From assembly GCA_041395945.1 (NCBI GenBank), contig JAWKZN010000003.1, positions 372,001 to 436,000 on the forward strand: a DNA stretch of 64,000 nucleotides, read 5' to 3'. Under the pieces are notes generated by a model. It did not search any database and was not told where the DNA came from. It saw nothing but the letters and a program-made list of their open reading frames with translations. The position numbers and the translations under genes are program-made. This document shows, piece after piece, positions 17,983 to 26,234 of the stretch (the stretch's first letter is position 1; every line of letters starts with the position of its first letter). This DNA is from Pseudomonadales bacterium (GTDB lineage: Bacteria; Pseudomonadota; Gammaproteobacteria; Pseudomonadales; Azotimanducaceae).

Positions 17983-19149
17983 GTGAAGACCGAGGTGAAG
18001 ACCGAAGTGAGAAAAACAAGGCAGATGACCCGGTGGGGTCTCGCAGGTGTGCTTGCCACGCTGGCGTTTGGCGCGGTGGCAGACGAGCTGAACATGCGTC
18101 GTGGCGTCACCGAGATCAGCAACTCAGTGTATGACCTGCATATGTTCCTTTTCTGGATCTGCGTGGTGATTGGCATCGTAGTGTTCGGCGCCATGTTCTG
18201 GTCGGTCATCCACCATCGGAAATCCGCCGGACACGTCGCGGCGCAGTTCCACGAGAGCACGAGGCTGGAAATCGGCTGGACGCTCATTCCCACCCTTATT
18301 CTCATCATGTGCGCCTGGCCGGCTACGCAGACTCTGGTTGCCATGTACGACACCGGCGGTGAAGACATGGTGGTCGAAGTGCGCGGCTATCAGTGGAAGT
18401 GGCAGTACAAGTACCTGGACGAGGACTTCAACAGCACTTTCGGTTTCTTCTCCAACCTGTCCACCCCGAGAGACGAAATCGATAACCGTCAGGCCAAGGG
18501 CGAGTACTACCTGCTGGAGGTGGACAACCCGCTGCGCATTCCGGTGGACCGCAAGGTGCGGTTTCTGATCACCGCTGAAGATGTGATCCACGCCTGGTGG
18601 GTGCCGGACTTCGGCATCAAGCGTGATGCAGTGCCGGGCATGCTGAACGAACTCTGGACCATCGTGCCGGAACCGGGCATCTATCGCGGTCAGTGCACCG
18701 AGCTGTGCGGCAAGGACCACGGGTTCATGCCCATTGTCGTGGAGGCGCTGCCTCAGGCGGAGTACGACGCCTGGTATGCACAGCAGGTGAGCGCCGAGCA
18801 GGTCCGTAAGGAAGCCCTGTCGAAAACCTTCACTGAAGAAGAACTGATGGTGCAGGGAGAGCAGGTCTATGCGACTTTCTGTGCCTCCTGCCACCAGGCA
18901 AACGGCAAAGGCATTCCCCCGGTGTTCCCGGCGCTCGACGGCAGCGCGATCGCCATCGGTCCGCGTGATGCGCACCTGGACATCATCGTCAATGGTAAGA
19001 CGGGCACCGCAATGCAGGCTTTCGGCCGACAGCTCGATGCCGCGCAGATTGCGGCGGTCACCCATTACGAGCGTCATGCCTGGACCAACAGCACCGGTGA
19101 CATTACCCAACCCCGGGACGTGATCGAATTCATGTCCGGGCAACAGTAA
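17983..19149 (+). CDS. coxB: Cytochrome c oxidase subunit II with fused cytochrome c domain
   Basis: Accepts electrons from cytochrome c through the CuA centre of an aa3-type oxidase. The 388-residue protein has a signal-like N-terminus, two membrane helices (about 48-72 and 90-112), and the CuA ligand loop QCTELCGKDHGFMP around residue 230. A C-terminal cytochrome c domain with CASCH near residue 300 follows. Such a fusion is common in proteobacteria. The start is a GTG at 17983; a GTG at 17995 and an ATG at 18025 are alternatives. It is first gene of the operon. Confidence 0.95.
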   Translation: MKTEVKTEVRKTRQMTRWGLAGVLATLAFGAVADELNMRRGVTEISNSVYDLHMFLFWICVVIGIVVFGAMFWSVIHHRKSAGHVAAQFHESTRLEIGWTLIPTLILIMCAWPATQTLVAMYDTGGEDMVVEVRGYQWKWQYKYLDEDFNSTFGFFSNLSTPRDEIDNRQAKGEYYLLEVDNPLRIPVDRKVRFLITAEDVIHAWWVPDFGIKRDAVPGMLNELWTIVPEPGIYRGQCTELCGKDHGFMPIVVEALPQAEYDAWYAQQVSAEQVRKEALSKTFTEEELMVQGEQVYATFCASCHQANGKGIPPVFPALDGSAIAIGPRDAHLDIIVNGKTGTAMQAFGRQLDAAQIAAVTHYERHAWTNSTGDITQPRDVIEFMSGQQ

Positions 19150-19167
19150 GCAGAAGGCGGACGAGCA

Positions 19168-20781
19168 ATGAGCGAAGTCGTAGAGACACACCACGATTCC
19201 CACGATGATCACCACGATCACGGACCTGCCAAAGGTCTGGCGCGCTGGCTGTTCACCACCAACCATAAGGACATCGGCACGCTGTATCTGTGGTTCAGCT
19301 TCACCATGTTCCTCATCGGTGGGGTGATGGCGCTGATCATCCGCGCTGAACTGTTCCAGCCTGGCCTGCAGTTCGTGCAGCCGGAATTCTTCAACCAGAT
19401 GACGACCAACCATGGCCTGATCATGGTGTTCGGCGCAATCATGCCCGGCTTTGTGGGCCTGGCGAACTGGCTGGTGCCGATGATGGTGGGCGCGCCGGAT
19501 ATGGCGCTGCCGCGCATGAACAACCTGTCTTTCTGGATCCTGCCCTTCGCCTTCGCGCTGCTGATTTCCACCCTGTTCATGGAAGGCGGCGGCCCGAACT
19601 TCGGCTGGACCTTTTATGCACCGCTGTCCACAACCTATGCGCCGGAGACGGTGACCTTCTTCATCTTCGGTGTGCACATGATGGGTGCCTCATCGATCAT
19701 GGGATCGATCAACATCATCGCCACCATTCTGAACATGCGCGCCCCGGGCATGACCCTGATGAAGATGCCGCTGTTCGTGTGGACCTGGCTGATCACCGCC
19801 TACCTGCTGCTGGCAGTGATGCCGGTCCTCGCCGGTGCGGTCACCATGATGCTGTTCGACATCCACTTCGGCACCAGCTTCTTCAATGCCGCGGGTGGTG
19901 GCGACCCGGTAATGTTCCAGCACATCTTCTGGTTTTTCGGGCATCCCGAGGTGTACATCATGATTCTGCCGGCGTTCGGCGTGGTGTCCCAGATCATTCC
20001 GACCTTCTCGCGTAAACCGCTGTTTGGTTACGACTCGATGGTCTACGCCACGGCCAGTATCGCTTTCCTTTCCTTCATCGTGTGGGCGCACCACATGTTC
20101 ACCGTGGGTATGCCGCTGGCCGGTCAGCTGTTCTTCATGTACTCGACCATGCTGATTGCGGTGCCCACCGGAGTGAAGGTATTCAACTGGGTCTCGACCA
20201 TGTGGCGAGGTTCGATGACGTTCGAAACCCCCATGCTGTTTGCGATCGCCTTCGTGGTGCTTTTCACCATCGGTGGATTCTCCGGGCTGATGCTCGCCAT
20301 CACGCCTGTCGACTATCAGTATCACGACACCTACTTTGTGGTCGCGCACTTCCACTACGTGCTGGTGCCGGGCGCGCTGTTTTCGATCATCGCTGCCGTG
20401 TACTACTGGCTGCCGAAGTGGTGTGGACGCTATTACGACGAGACACTGGGCAAGCTGCACTTCTGGCTGTCTTTCATCGGTGTGAACGTCACCTTCTTTC
20501 CACAGCACTTCTCGGGCCTGGCCGGCATGCCGCGGCGGATACCCGACTACGCGCTGCAGTTCGCCGATTTCAATATGGTGTCGTCGATCGGCGCCTACAT
20601 CTTCGGCTTCTCCCAGGTGTTCTTCCTTTATGTGGTGATCAAGGCCATCCGCAGCGGCAGGCCGGCCACGGATCGGGTCTGGGAAGGTGCACACGGCCTG
20701 GAGTGGACGATTCCCTCACCGGCGCCCTATCACAGCTTCACCCACCCGCCGAAGATCACCGATGCAGAGGCGCACTCGTAA
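19168..20781 (+). CDS. coxA: Cytochrome c oxidase subunit I
   Basis: Catalytic subunit with heme a, heme a3 and CuB, which reduces oxygen and pumps protons. The 537-residue protein has about twelve membrane helices and begins with a His/Asp-rich cytoplasmic tail. Key segments are HGLIMVFG (low-spin heme ligand), WFFGHPEVYIMILP with the CuB histidine and cross-linked tyrosine, WAHHMFT with the two further CuB ligands, and HFHYVL with both heme ligands. It follows coxB by 18 bases. Confidence 0.98.
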   Translation: MSEVVETHHDSHDDHHDHGPAKGLARWLFTTNHKDIGTLYLWFSFTMFLIGGVMALIIRAELFQPGLQFVQPEFFNQMTTNHGLIMVFGAIMPGFVGLANWLVPMMVGAPDMALPRMNNLSFWILPFAFALLISTLFMEGGGPNFGWTFYAPLSTTYAPETVTFFIFGVHMMGASSIMGSINIIATILNMRAPGMTLMKMPLFVWTWLITAYLLLAVMPVLAGAVTMMLFDIHFGTSFFNAAGGGDPVMFQHIFWFFGHPEVYIMILPAFGVVSQIIPTFSRKPLFGYDSMVYATASIAFLSFIVWAHHMFTVGMPLAGQLFFMYSTMLIAVPTGVKVFNWVSTMWRGSMTFETPMLFAIAFVVLFTIGGFSGLMLAITPVDYQYHDTYFVVAHFHYVLVPGALFSIIAAVYYWLPKWCGRYYDETLGKLHFWLSFIGVNVTFFPQHFSGLAGMPRRIPDYALQFADFNMVSSIGAYIFGFSQVFFLYVVIKAIRSGRPATDRVWEGAHGLEWTIPSPAPYHSFTHPPKITDAEAHS

Positions 20782-20798
20782 GGCGGGTCCGGGCATAG

Positions 20799-21404
20799 AT
20801 GGATACACGGCAGGACATGAAGAGTCAGAACACCCAGGCGGGTGTACCGATCAGGCGTACAGTCGCGAAGCTGTGCCTGATCGTGGTCGGCATGTCCGCC
20901 TTCGGGTTTGCGCTGGTGCCGTTGTATGACCTGTTGTGCGATATCACCGGACTTGGTGGCCGCACGGGCGGCGCCTATGCCTTCGATGCGGCCGAAACAC
21001 GTATCGATCGCAACCGGCTGGTGAAGGTGAATTTCATCACCAATGCCAATGGCGGAATGCCCTGGGAATTCTGGTCCGAGAAAGGCGGGGTGCGCGTGCA
21101 CCCGGGCGAACTCAACGAAGCCATGTTCTATGTGAAGAACACGACCAGCCGGCGCATGGTGGGCCAGGCTGTGCCCTCTCTGGTACCGCTTTCGGCAACC
21201 GATTATTTTCACAAGACGGAATGCTTCTGCTTCAACTCCCAGGTGCTCGAACCCGGCGAGGTGATGGAGATGCCGATGCGCTTTGTGGTGGATGCCAGCC
21301 TGCCGAAGTCGGTGCAGTCGATCTCGCTGAGTTATGCACTCTTCGATGTGACTGAGCTCTCCGGGCAGGCTGCGCTCCCGGGCAGTGGCAACAACGGCGA
21401 CTGA
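20799..21404 (+). CDS. ctaG: Cytochrome c oxidase assembly protein CtaG/Cox11
   Basis: A membrane-anchored copper chaperone that delivers copper to the CuB site of subunit I. The 201-residue protein has one N-terminal membrane helix and a periplasmic immunoglobulin-like domain with the copper motif ECFCFNSQ. The position between coxA and coxC is the usual one. ATG at 20799 gives the standard length; an ATG at 20817 is also possible. Confidence 0.95.
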   Translation: MDTRQDMKSQNTQAGVPIRRTVAKLCLIVVGMSAFGFALVPLYDLLCDITGLGGRTGGAYAFDAAETRIDRNRLVKVNFITNANGGMPWEFWSEKGGVRVHPGELNEAMFYVKNTTSRRMVGQAVPSLVPLSATDYFHKTECFCFNSQVLEPGEVMEMPMRFVVDASLPKSVQSISLSYALFDVTELSGQAALPGSGNNGD

Positions 21405-21489
21405 TTGCGGAACACAGATAGAACAGCGCCTGAGACGATACAGACAGGACGCATGAAAAAAGAATTGCAGAGAACTGGAGACACATCCA

Positions 21490-22404
21490 ATGGCTAGTCA
21501 GAGCGATCAATCGGTCTACTACATTCCCCATAACGGCTGGTATCCGATTGGTGTAGCGGCGGGAGTGGCCTGTCTGCTCGGCGGCCTGGGCTTCTGGCTC
21601 AACGCCATCAAGGCGGGTGAACCTGGCAGTGTTGCGCCGATGTATATTGGCGGAGCGATTCTCGGCGTTGTGCTTTTCTACTGGTTCGCGAAGGTCATTG
21701 AAGAAAATCATCAGGGCCTGGCCAATGCCCAGCTCAAGCGCTCTTATGTCTGGGGCATGGGCTGGTTCATATTCTCTGAAGTGATGTTCTTTGCCGCCTT
21801 CTTTGGCGCGCTTTTTTATGCGCGGGAATTTGCCGTGTCCTGGCTCGGTGGCGAAGGTGACAAGGGCCTCACGGGAGACTACCTGTGGCCGGAGTTCACG
21901 CCGGAATGGCCGGTGGTCAACAATCCGGATCCGAGTCGGTTCGCCAATCCACACGAGAGTATGGCGGCACCCGGTGTGTTGAGCTGGGCGTCCTATCTGC
22001 CCTTCTGGAACACGGTGATTCTGCTGTCCTCCAGCGTGACCGTGCACTTCGCCCACACGGCGATCAAAGACAGAGCGCGCGGCAAGCTGCTGGGCTGGCT
22101 GGGACTGACGGTGCTGCTCGGAGTGATGTTCCTTGCCCTGCAGGCGGAAGAATACATCCACGCCTACAACGAGCTCGGACTTACCCTTTCGAGCGGCATT
22201 TACGGATCCACCTTCTTCATTCTCACGGGCTTCCACGGCTTCCACGTCACCCTCGGGACATTCATCCTGCTGATTCAGCTGCTGCGGGCGTTCAAAGGGC
22301 ATTTTGAACCCGAGGACTGTTTCGGGTTCGAATCCGCATCCTGGTACTGGCACTTCGTGGATGTGGTGTGGGTGTGCCTGTTTATCTTCGTCTATGTGAT
22401 GTAG
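21490..22404 (+). CDS. coxC: Cytochrome c oxidase subunit III
   Basis: The third core subunit of the aa3 oxidase, which stabilises the enzyme and lies near the proton-entry path. The 304-residue protein has seven predicted helices. It includes the typical WGMGWFIFSEVMFF segment, EEYIHAYN and GFHGFHVTLGT, and ends with the WHFVDVVWV helix. A strong rho-independent terminator follows within 60 bases, so the oxidase subunits may be transcribed separately from the assembly genes. Confidence 0.97.
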   Translation: MASQSDQSVYYIPHNGWYPIGVAAGVACLLGGLGFWLNAIKAGEPGSVAPMYIGGAILGVVLFYWFAKVIEENHQGLANAQLKRSYVWGMGWFIFSEVMFFAAFFGALFYAREFAVSWLGGEGDKGLTGDYLWPEFTPEWPVVNNPDPSRFANPHESMAAPGVLSWASYLPFWNTVILLSSSVTVHFAHTAIKDRARGKLLGWLGLTVLLGVMFLALQAEEYIHAYNELGLTLSSGIYGSTFFILTGFHGFHVTLGTFILLIQLLRAFKGHFEPEDCFGFESASWYWHFVDVVWVCLFIFVYVM

Positions 22405-22453
22405 CGGTCTCTTCCACGGCCGAGGGCCCGTGGAACTCGCACATCGAACAGGA

Positions 22454-22477
22454 GGCGGGCCATGGAGCCCGCCTTTT
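22454..22477 (+). terminator. Rho-independent terminator after coxC
   Basis: GGCGGGC, a six-base loop, then GCCCGCC followed by TTTT. It is a perfect 7-bp GC stem and T run placed 49 bases after the coxC stop. Confidence 0.85.
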
Positions 22478-22546
22478 ACTTTCTACGGGGCGCTTCCAGG
22501 AGGCGCCTGCTGAAATCCGGGCTATACCGGGTGAGGATCGGGCCTG

Positions 22547-22828
22547 TTGCTGCTGAAGACCATCATCGTCGTGCTGCTCATCGGGGTGCTGGTGAGTCTG
22601 TTCAGCGGACTGGTGTTTCTGTTCAAGGACACCGGGAAGCCTGACTCCCGCCGCACCCTGCATGCGCTCGGCGTGCGCATTACCCTGGCGGCAGCGCTGC
22701 TCGGTACGATCTTCTACGGCTTCTACTCCGGCCAGCTGCGTCTGGGCAGTAATGCACCCTGGCATGCCGAGCGGCATCCGGAAGCCGCACCCGGGGAGAC
22801 GGCGCCTGTGGAGCCCGTCCCGGACTGA
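22547..22828 (+). CDS. Twin-transmembrane protein (DUF2909)
   Basis: A 93-residue protein with two hydrophobic helices (about 3-25 and 44-64) separated by FKDTGKPDSRRTLHALGVR, the characteristic loop of the DUF2909 family found only in cox operons of gammaproteobacteria. The start is probably the TTG at 22547. The C-terminal tail is Pro/Glu/Ala-rich. The role is unknown; a link to oxidase assembly is inferred from its fixed position between coxC and SURF1. Confidence 0.8.
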   Translation: MLLKTIIVVLLIGVLVSLFSGLVFLFKDTGKPDSRRTLHALGVRITLAAALLGTIFYGFYSGQLRLGSNAPWHAERHPEAAPGETAPVEPVPD

Positions 22829-22842
22829 GCAGGACTCGTGTC

Positions 22843-23547
22843 ATGAGCAGGCGCTGGCATCCGGGTTGGAAAATGACGCTGTTCACGGTGCTCATGCTGC
22901 CACTGGTGCTGAGTCTGGGTCTGTGGCAGCTCGATCGGGCAGACGAGAAACGTGTGTATGAGGATCGCTACTACCAGCGCCTCGGCGAGATGCCCGTTGT
23001 GCCTGCAGCGGCTGCCCTCGAAGGCGCGGAGGGGGACTTCCTGAGGGTTCGCCTCGACGGCCGTTATGATCCGGTGCGCTACTTCCTCATCGACAATCAG
23101 ATTCAGGACGGCCAGGTTGGCTATCAGGTGGTTGGTGTGTTTGAGACGGAGGATGACCGGCGCTGGCTGATCAATCGTGGCTGGGTGCCAGCACCACAAT
23201 CCCGAGAGCGGCTGCCGGGCGTTACCGTCCCTGAGGGTCGGGTGAGTATTGTCGGCGTGATCTGGCCGGAACTCGGTCTGCCACCGCTGCTGAAACCCGA
23301 CGACTGGCCGGAGCACTGGCCGAAGCGGGTGCAGCGCCTCGATGTGACGCGGATGGCCGGCCTGATCGAGCGCACCACGCCGCTGGAGGTGCGACTCGAG
23401 CGGGGCTCACCGGGTGTCTTCGTGCCAGCCAGGCTGGAGCTGGTGGTGACGCCGGCAAAACACCTCGGCTACGCTGCGCAGTGGCTGGGGCTCAGTGCGG
23501 CTCTGGCAATCGGTTATCTGATATTTGGATTCAGAAAAGATGGATGA
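22843..23547 (+). CDS. SURF1 family cytochrome oxidase biogenesis protein
   Basis: An assembly factor for heme a insertion into subunit I. The 234-residue protein has the hallmark architecture: an N-terminal helix followed by GLWQLDRADEK, a periplasmic domain with the WLINRGWVP motif near residue 108, and a C-terminal helix. It overlaps the next gene by 8 bases. Confidence 0.93.
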   Translation: MSRRWHPGWKMTLFTVLMLPLVLSLGLWQLDRADEKRVYEDRYYQRLGEMPVVPAAAALEGAEGDFLRVRLDGRYDPVRYFLIDNQIQDGQVGYQVVGVFETEDDRRWLINRGWVPAPQSRERLPGVTVPEGRVSIVGVIWPELGLPPLLKPDDWPEHWPKRVQRLDVTRMAGLIERTTPLEVRLERGSPGVFVPARLELVVTPAKHLGYAAQWLGLSAALAIGYLIFGFRKDG

Positions 23548-24085
23548 AGGTTTGAAACGACGCAACCGGCTGCAGCTGGTGGCCCTGTTCGGTATTGCCG
23601 GATTAACTCTGGCTGGCGCATCGGCGCTGTTTTACGGTGCGCGCAGTGGCGGTGTCTGGGGCACGGTGAACCATGGCGAATTCGTGCAGCCCGCACTGAC
23701 CCTGGCCGAGCTGCAGCTGGAAGATTCGGAAGGCCAGGTGCTCAGCACGGGTGAAACCTGGTGGCTGTGGGTGGTGGCCCGGGAATCCTGCGACAGCGGC
23801 TGTGCCGATGCGGTGCTGCAGCTGCGTCAGCTGCACGTGCTGCTGGCCAAGGATGCTGCCCGGGTGCAGCGGGGTCTGGTTACTCAGCAGGGCTCGCCAG
23901 CGCCCGGGGTACTGGCGGAATTTCCGAAACTGCGGCACCTGCAGGGCAATCTGGAGGCACTGAAGACGGGCGTCTATGTGGTGGATCCGATCGGTAATCT
24001 GGTGTTCTGGTATCCCCTTGCCGATGCCGGGAAGCCGGTGCTGGAAGATCTGAAACGTCTGCTCAAGCTGTCCCAGATTGGATGA
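23540..24085 (+). CDS. Membrane-anchored thioredoxin-fold cytochrome oxidase assembly protein
   Basis: A 181-residue protein with one N-terminal helix (about 11-32) and a periplasmic domain. It contains CDSGCADAVLQLRQLH, which aligns in spacing with the CxxxC copper motif of SCO proteins, followed by a VYVVDPIGNLVFWYP strand typical of the thioredoxin fold. Homologues are always found between SURF1 and ctaA/ctaB in gammaproteobacterial cox operons. Copper or thiol chemistry is likely but unproven. Confidence 0.78.
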   Translation: MDEGLKRRNRLQLVALFGIAGLTLAGASALFYGARSGGVWGTVNHGEFVQPALTLAELQLEDSEGQVLSTGETWWLWVVARESCDSGCADAVLQLRQLHVLLAKDAARVQRGLVTQQGSPAPGVLAEFPKLRHLQGNLEALKTGVYVVDPIGNLVFWYPLADAGKPVLEDLKRLLKLSQIG

Positions 24086-24142
24086 AACCTGAGGCCGCCT
24101 TGCGTAGACTAGCGGCCCGCACAAACCACCCCAGCGAAAAAA

Positions 24143-25069
24143 GTGAGTGAACTGACCATCAGCCGCGCCGGCTGGCGCGATTATCTGGAAATGACCAAGC
24201 CCCGCGTGGTGCTGCTGATGCTGCTCTGCGCACTGGTCGGAATGTTTCTGGCGGTGCCGGGCATGGTGCCCTGGCCGGTGCTGGTGTTCGGCCTGACCGG
24301 CATCGGGCTGGTGGCAGGATCCGCCGCGGTGGTGAACCACATTGCGGATGCCGAGATAGACTCCCGCATGGACCGGACCCGGGCCCGTCCTGTCGCCACG
24401 GGCCGGGTGGATCTCCTTCAGGGCGTCGCGTTTTCCGCCCTGCTTGGCGTCTCGGGCATGGCGATGCTGTATTTTCTGGTCAATCCCCTGACTGCCTGGC
24501 TGAACCTGGCCTCCTGGGTGGGTTATGGCCTGATCTATACCCTCTTTCTGAAGCGAGCCACACCCCAGAACATCGTGATCGGTGGCCTGTTCGGCGCCGC
24601 GCCGCCGCTGTTTGGCTGGGCGGCGGTGAGCAACAGCATCGAGCCCGGTGCGCTGCTGCTGGTGCTCATCATCTTCGCCTGGACCCCGCCGCACTTCTGG
24701 GCGCTGGCGCTGGACCGCAAGGCGGACTACGCATCCGCCGGTGTACCCATGCTGCCGGTCACACACGGCGAGTCGCACACGCGCCTGCAGATCTTTCTGT
24801 ACACACTGATTCTCCTCGCCGGCAGTCTGCTGCCCTTCGTGATCGGCATGAGCGGGCTGCTCTATCTGGCGGGTGCCCTGGCGCTGGGTGCCGGGTTCAT
24901 CTACTGGGCGGTGGTGCTGCTGCGCAACCGCAATCCGGCCGCACCGATGGAAACCTTCAAGTACTCGATCGTTTACCTGATCGCACTCTTTACCCTGCTG
25001 CTGGTGGATCACTACCTGGTTGTGGCCGGCATCGGTACCGGATTTGTCGGGACCGCGTCCGGCACGTGA
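24143..25069 (+). CDS. cyoE: Protoheme IX farnesyltransferase (heme O synthase)
   Basis: A UbiA-family prenyltransferase that farnesylates heme B to heme O. The 308-residue protein has about nine membrane segments. It has the two prenyl-diphosphate binding regions: NHIADAEIDSRMDRTRARP near residue 68 and the second region with ALDRKADY near residue 191. The start is GTG at 24143. The heme A synthase gene (ctaA), which normally precedes it, is not present here. The stop overlaps the SCO gene start as GTGA. Confidence 0.96.
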   Translation: MSELTISRAGWRDYLEMTKPRVVLLMLLCALVGMFLAVPGMVPWPVLVFGLTGIGLVAGSAAVVNHIADAEIDSRMDRTRARPVATGRVDLLQGVAFSALLGVSGMAMLYFLVNPLTAWLNLASWVGYGLIYTLFLKRATPQNIVIGGLFGAAPPLFGWAAVSNSIEPGALLLVLIIFAWTPPHFWALALDRKADYASAGVPMLPVTHGESHTRLQIFLYTLILLAGSLLPFVIGMSGLLYLAGALALGAGFIYWAVVLLRNRNPAAPMETFKYSIVYLIALFTLLLVDHYLVVAGIGTGFVGTASGT

Positions 25070-25725
25070 CACCTGTCCGCACCACGGTTGCGCTGTGCAT
25101 TTTCTTCATCGCGGTGGTGGTGGGGCTGTTTGTCAACAGTGTGACCCGCACCCCCACCCTGACCGAAGAAGAGCTGCGTGCGGTGGGCACCTTCATCCTG
25201 CCCAGGCCGCGGGAGATCACGCCCTTCGAGCTGAACACGCACACCGGTGCGGCATTTGATCTGGACGATCTGCAGGGACGCTGGACGTTTGCCTTCTTCG
25301 GTTTTACCAACTGCCCGGACATATGCCCCACCACTATGGCGGTCATGGGCCAGGCTTATCGGACGCTGGCTGCAGCGGATGCGGAGCTGGCGGGCCTGTT
25401 CCAGGGTGTGCTGGTCTCGGTCGATCCGGAACGGGACGACGCCGAAACCCTCGGCCGCTATGTAAGCGCCTTCTCCGCCGACTTCCTCGGTGTGCGGGGC
25501 GAGCCCCAGGCGCTGGCTGTTTTCGCCGATCAGGTCAATGTGGCGTTCGCCAAGGTGCCTCGACGCGATGAGGCAGGAGAAGTGCTGACCGACAGCTATG
25601 ATGTGGATCACTCGGCCAACATCGTGATCATCAATCCCCGTGGTCATTACCACGGTTTCATCAAATATCCCCAGACGGCGGAGAATGTGCTGGCGACCTT
25701 TCGGTCGTTGCAGGCGCGCTTTTAA
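25066..25725 (+). CDS. SCO1/SenC copper chaperone
   Basis: A thioredoxin-like protein that metallates CuA of subunit II. The 219-residue protein has one N-terminal helix, the copper-binding CPDICP motif near residue 84, and the distal histidine in DVDHSANIV near residue 181. GTG at 25066 overlaps the cyoE stop, so the two are co-translated. It is the last gene of the cox cluster. Confidence 0.95.
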   Translation: MTPVRTTVALCIFFIAVVVGLFVNSVTRTPTLTEEELRAVGTFILPRPREITPFELNTHTGAAFDLDDLQGRWTFAFFGFTNCPDICPTTMAVMGQAYRTLAAADAELAGLFQGVLVSVDPERDDAETLGRYVSAFSADFLGVRGEPQALAVFADQVNVAFAKVPRRDEAGEVLTDSYDVDHSANIVIINPRGHYHGFIKYPQTAENVLATFRSLQARF

Positions 25726-25759
25726 TCTCAGCTCAGAATTTCGGAATGAGGTTGATCAG

Positions 25760-25906
25760 GGCGCGGGTGAGAACCCGTGTCCCCGGGCCTCGCTCGGCAG
25801 CTCCGCTGTGCCCTCGTGTGGCGTTTTGCCTCGCGTAGGAACACGAGTCAAAACGCCGTACTCGGCCTCGCTACACGGCCCGGGGACACGGGTTCTCACC
25901 CACGCC
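25760..25906 (-). repeat. Long inverted-repeat element, copy 1
   Basis: Outer arms at 25765-25789 and 25877-25901 are perfectly complementary over 25 bases and extend with one mismatch. Read on the minus strand it contains GTGTAGCGAGGCCGAG, an inner hairpin with complementary GGCGTTTT and AAAACGCC arms, and a small CAGC-GGA-GCTG hairpin. The same architecture recurs in copies 2 and 3 with different stem sequences. Confidence 0.85.
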
Positions 25907-26018
25907 AGGTAAATCTTTCCGAGTTTCGTGTCTGTGTGTCTGGCTGGCGCAGGGGGGATCGATTGACTGTGGGTCCTGCTCGACTTCCGAAACGCTCATG
26001 TCGTCGCTGCCCCGACCG

Positions 26019-26216
26019 CCTGTCTCGGATCGATCGCGAAGGTGGGGTGGAGTGGGGGGTGTGACGGACCGTGGAGCGAGGCCGAGGGCGACGGATTGAC
26101 TCGCGTGCCTCACGCGAGGCAAGTCCGTCAACGGAGGGTAGCCCGGAGGGCCCGAGCGTAGGTCCGTCACACCCCCCTCTCCACCCCAGCCTCTCTAACA
26201 GCTCTGATAACAGACC
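26019..26216 (+). repeat. Long inverted-repeat element, copy 2
   Basis: Outer arms 26046-26070 and 26161-26185 pair with one mismatch. Inside are GTGGAGCGAGGCCGAG, an inner hairpin (GACGGA..TCCGTC around CTCGCG..CGCGAG) and a GCCC-GGA-GGGC hairpin. About 25-30 bases of flank on each side are shared with copy 3 in the opposite orientation, giving a repeat of about 198 bp. Confidence 0.85.
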
Positions 26217-26234
26217 GCTCAACAGGCGGCGAAA

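Larger units (their letters stand above)
25726..26234. other. Convergent intergenic region holding two inverted-repeat elements
   Basis: No gene is seen in these 509 bases between the convergent SCO and thrB genes. Two long inverted-repeat elements occupy 25760-25906 and 26019-26216. Confidence 0.7.

Noticed and set aside
18124..19677. Long minus-strand frame opposite coxB and coxA
   Set aside because: His/Arg/Gln-rich shadow of a GC-rich coding strand; the plus-strand genes are unmistakable.
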